A stretch of DNA of 7,514 nt, taken from positions 1 through 7,514 of the forward strand of contig DIYR01000070.1 of NCBI GenBank assembly GCA_002429085.1. Reading direction: 5' to 3'. This DNA is from Flavobacteriales bacterium UBA6049 (GTDB lineage Bacteria > Bacteroidota > Bacteroidia > Flavobacteriales_G > Salibacteraceae). Position numbers and translations under genes: made by a program. Positions 7,201 to 7,514 of the stretch are shown here, piece by piece (the first letter of the stretch is position 1; each line of letters begins with the position of its first letter). The notes under the pieces were generated by a model. The model had not been told where the DNA came from and ran no database searches. It worked only from the letters and a program-made list of their open reading frames with translations.

Positions 7201-7514
7201 AAATGTGATATACGTAGCTGTGTGTGGCTTCAAATCGCTCCTCTGATACAAGTTCTTATACAAATACGACTTTGCTGTATCTTGAATAAGCATCACCACT
7301 TTTATCAGAATCAATAGAATCTTCTCCATTGACACATTTTCTTCTTGTGGATGAACCTGCTTCTTAGAATTTGTATCTGTTAATTCTATTTGTTTAGATA
7401 CTCCATAGAGCATGTCTTTGCGAATGCTTCTAATCTTATTGGCGAGTGTTTCTTCACGAACATTTCTGAGTTGACTTTCCCACCATTCAATACGTGTTAT
7501 CCAAGCCTCTACTT
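4234..7514 (-). CDS. eCIS baseplate J/gp47-family protein, first wedge component (Afp11/Afp12-type), 5' end outside window
   Basis: Structural baseplate protein that in related particles forms wedges around the central spike. An ATG at 7413 would give 1059 residues, but the same frame stays open for 33 more codons to the right edge (ending in ...RSIRKD before that Met), with no ATG, GTG or TTG among them. I therefore treat it as 5'-partial. Numbering from that Met: an N-terminal helical region with PHTATYITFALLFKRFQ and LSQKHLDFYYKTVL (63-98), which matches the PH(T/S)A...F...LF...LTQ(K/R)HLDFYY block of this family; a long beta-rich middle with PEPGFGFDLYQKDF (531-544) and PNKPIAPTVDHISLNYSAS (561-579); then the J-like core, RISEHLRHKGRAVSAWDYEHLIL (794-816), PGKVSIIVL (838-846), YYLERLNTDLISFLSP (906-921) and a GGSIARSSIVSFVQNLYYISYV segment (933-954). 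After about residue 1000 there is a roughly 60-residue Glu/Ser/Thr-rich tail of unknown role. By operon order it would match Afp11. No signal peptide is apparent. Confidence 0.88.
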   Translation of the reverse strand, partial: VEAWITRIEWWESQLRNVREETLANKIRSIRKDMLYGVSKQIELTDTNSKKQVHPQEENVSMEKILLILIKVVMLIQDTAKSYLYKNLYQRSDLKPHTATYITFALLFKRFQENINQLSQKHLDFYYKTVLKEKLGEGKDGYAVVSFALQPNVEKALVPKNLKLSAGKPFGGKTELFFYTKRPLIAHQIAIDEINTLCFNASKVIDYGVQESLITSVSKSNVWNNGTKNGDIEDWQLFGAQKNAEWDANIQADQVGHFGFIIQSPVLLLEEGVRTITLHLQLADNAHETLWKYIGEMASSRRMLKSTVIADVFESGLLVYHSAKKEWCKVEHCQVTGNEEDNSISIDIKLGMSDPAVEEFKENNSLTWPALKIMLNEYAPVYLYSFLKDVDVENVDIRVDVSGVKNLVLYNNLSVIAPGKAFELFGPIPEKGSYFMLGKSELAIKQLSSLELELKWKSLPTEEGGLTSYYSAYSYPFENESFQLKPQVLHDGVWNNLAESTIPLFQEKTVTNKSGYEVVLLDDITKLNISLDQFEWVNPSALSTPLSYEVNSIAGFFKFVLTNPEPGFGFDLYQKDFTEVALRNAKSKIVYPYPNKPIAPTVDHISLNYSASDKLVFNETLGDDKSINRGVFQQITPFAVEDVINNHVVSGSKLLFNYQNQAYFFMGLSNVVEEEVVSIYFQLFTVNQSIASTSQTITWEYFDRNSWHSLQDSDIIIDGTSGFLKSGIIELTLPKASKETIDAQGGRYWLRVSTTSEAGAFPKVTGIYMNATVAYAKDTPPELRGKPVPNGSIHKIVTKQPAIKEVIQPSYSRAGIQIESNDEYYLRISEHLRHKGRAVSAWDYEHLILERFKGVFAAKCTNLNDDFEPVPGKVSIIVLSKYWTNENRYYYNSDQLSDMRQYLLQRSNRFAQIKVVNPVEEYLLINVAAQFKKEDVDGYYLERLNTDLISFLSPNSFVNNGLAGIGGSIARSSIVSFVQNLYYISYVKYLSVEHIVERESNRYVLSVYEGNEEIVVSTPSSMLISVERHNIKSITGNNVADMQTGIGEMEIGLDLVLAEEEVQTETTLSPSDSHNETLVNDSIFVFKKSNRQ

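Noticed and set aside
7276..7329. Hydrophobic stretch MEKILLILIKVVMLIQDT as a signal peptide or membrane segment with a start at its Met
   Set aside because: It contains internal Lys residues, fits the amphipathic N-terminal helices of this baseplate family, and lies downstream of in-frame coding sequence that extends to the window edge. These particles assemble in the cytoplasm.
1..7514. Toxin cargo, immunity gene, mobile element, CRISPR array, tRNA or rRNA
   Set aside because: Both strands are fully accounted for by the four structural genes. I saw no transposase motif, terminal inverted repeats, regularly spaced direct repeats, cloverleaf or toxin motif.

Overview
The window is a gene-dense piece of an extracellular contractile injection system (eCIS) structural locus. 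These are phage-tail-like particles related to the Serratia antifeeding prophage (Afp), Photorhabdus PVC, MACs and the Bacteroidota particles such as AlgoCIP. All four genes lie on the minus strand, so transcription runs from right to left. The AT-leaning composition, lack of usable Shine-Dalgarno sequences, and the sequence style of the baseplate and fibre proteins point to a member of the Bacteroidota (Cytophagales or Flavobacteriia-like). This host call is inference; no taxonomic marker gene is present.

In transcription order: (1) a large baseplate J/gp47-family protein, open at its 5' end beyond the right edge of the window (7514 to 4234); (2) a 250-residue fibre/adhesin-like protein (4237 to 3485) with a Bacteroidota tail-fibre style N-terminus, a short G-V-N-T-x-x-P...LDVNG fibre motif, and an aromatic/His-rich C-terminal domain; (3) a second large baseplate protein of 954 residues (3476 to 612) with the TDYNEHDPGVTILE signature near its N-terminus; (4) the N-terminal 208 residues of a CIS tape-measure protein (625 to 1), whose remainder runs off the left edge. 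By operon order, genes 1 and 3 correspond to the Afp11/Afp12 pair and gene 4 to Afp14.

Junctions are very tight: a 4-base ATGA overlap (genes 1/2), an 8-base gap (2/3) and a 14-base overlap (3/4). This indicates one polycistronic message with translational coupling. There is no noncoding stretch large enough for a promoter or terminator, and no RNA gene, mobile element, CRISPR array or toxin payload was found. Together the genes would build the baseplate wedges that connect the central spike to the sheath, add a probable fibre or baseplate-attached adhesin, and set tube length through the tape measure. The most notable points are the fibre-like gene sitting between the two baseplate genes, an apparent internal duplication inside the second baseplate protein, and the extra acidic tail on the first.
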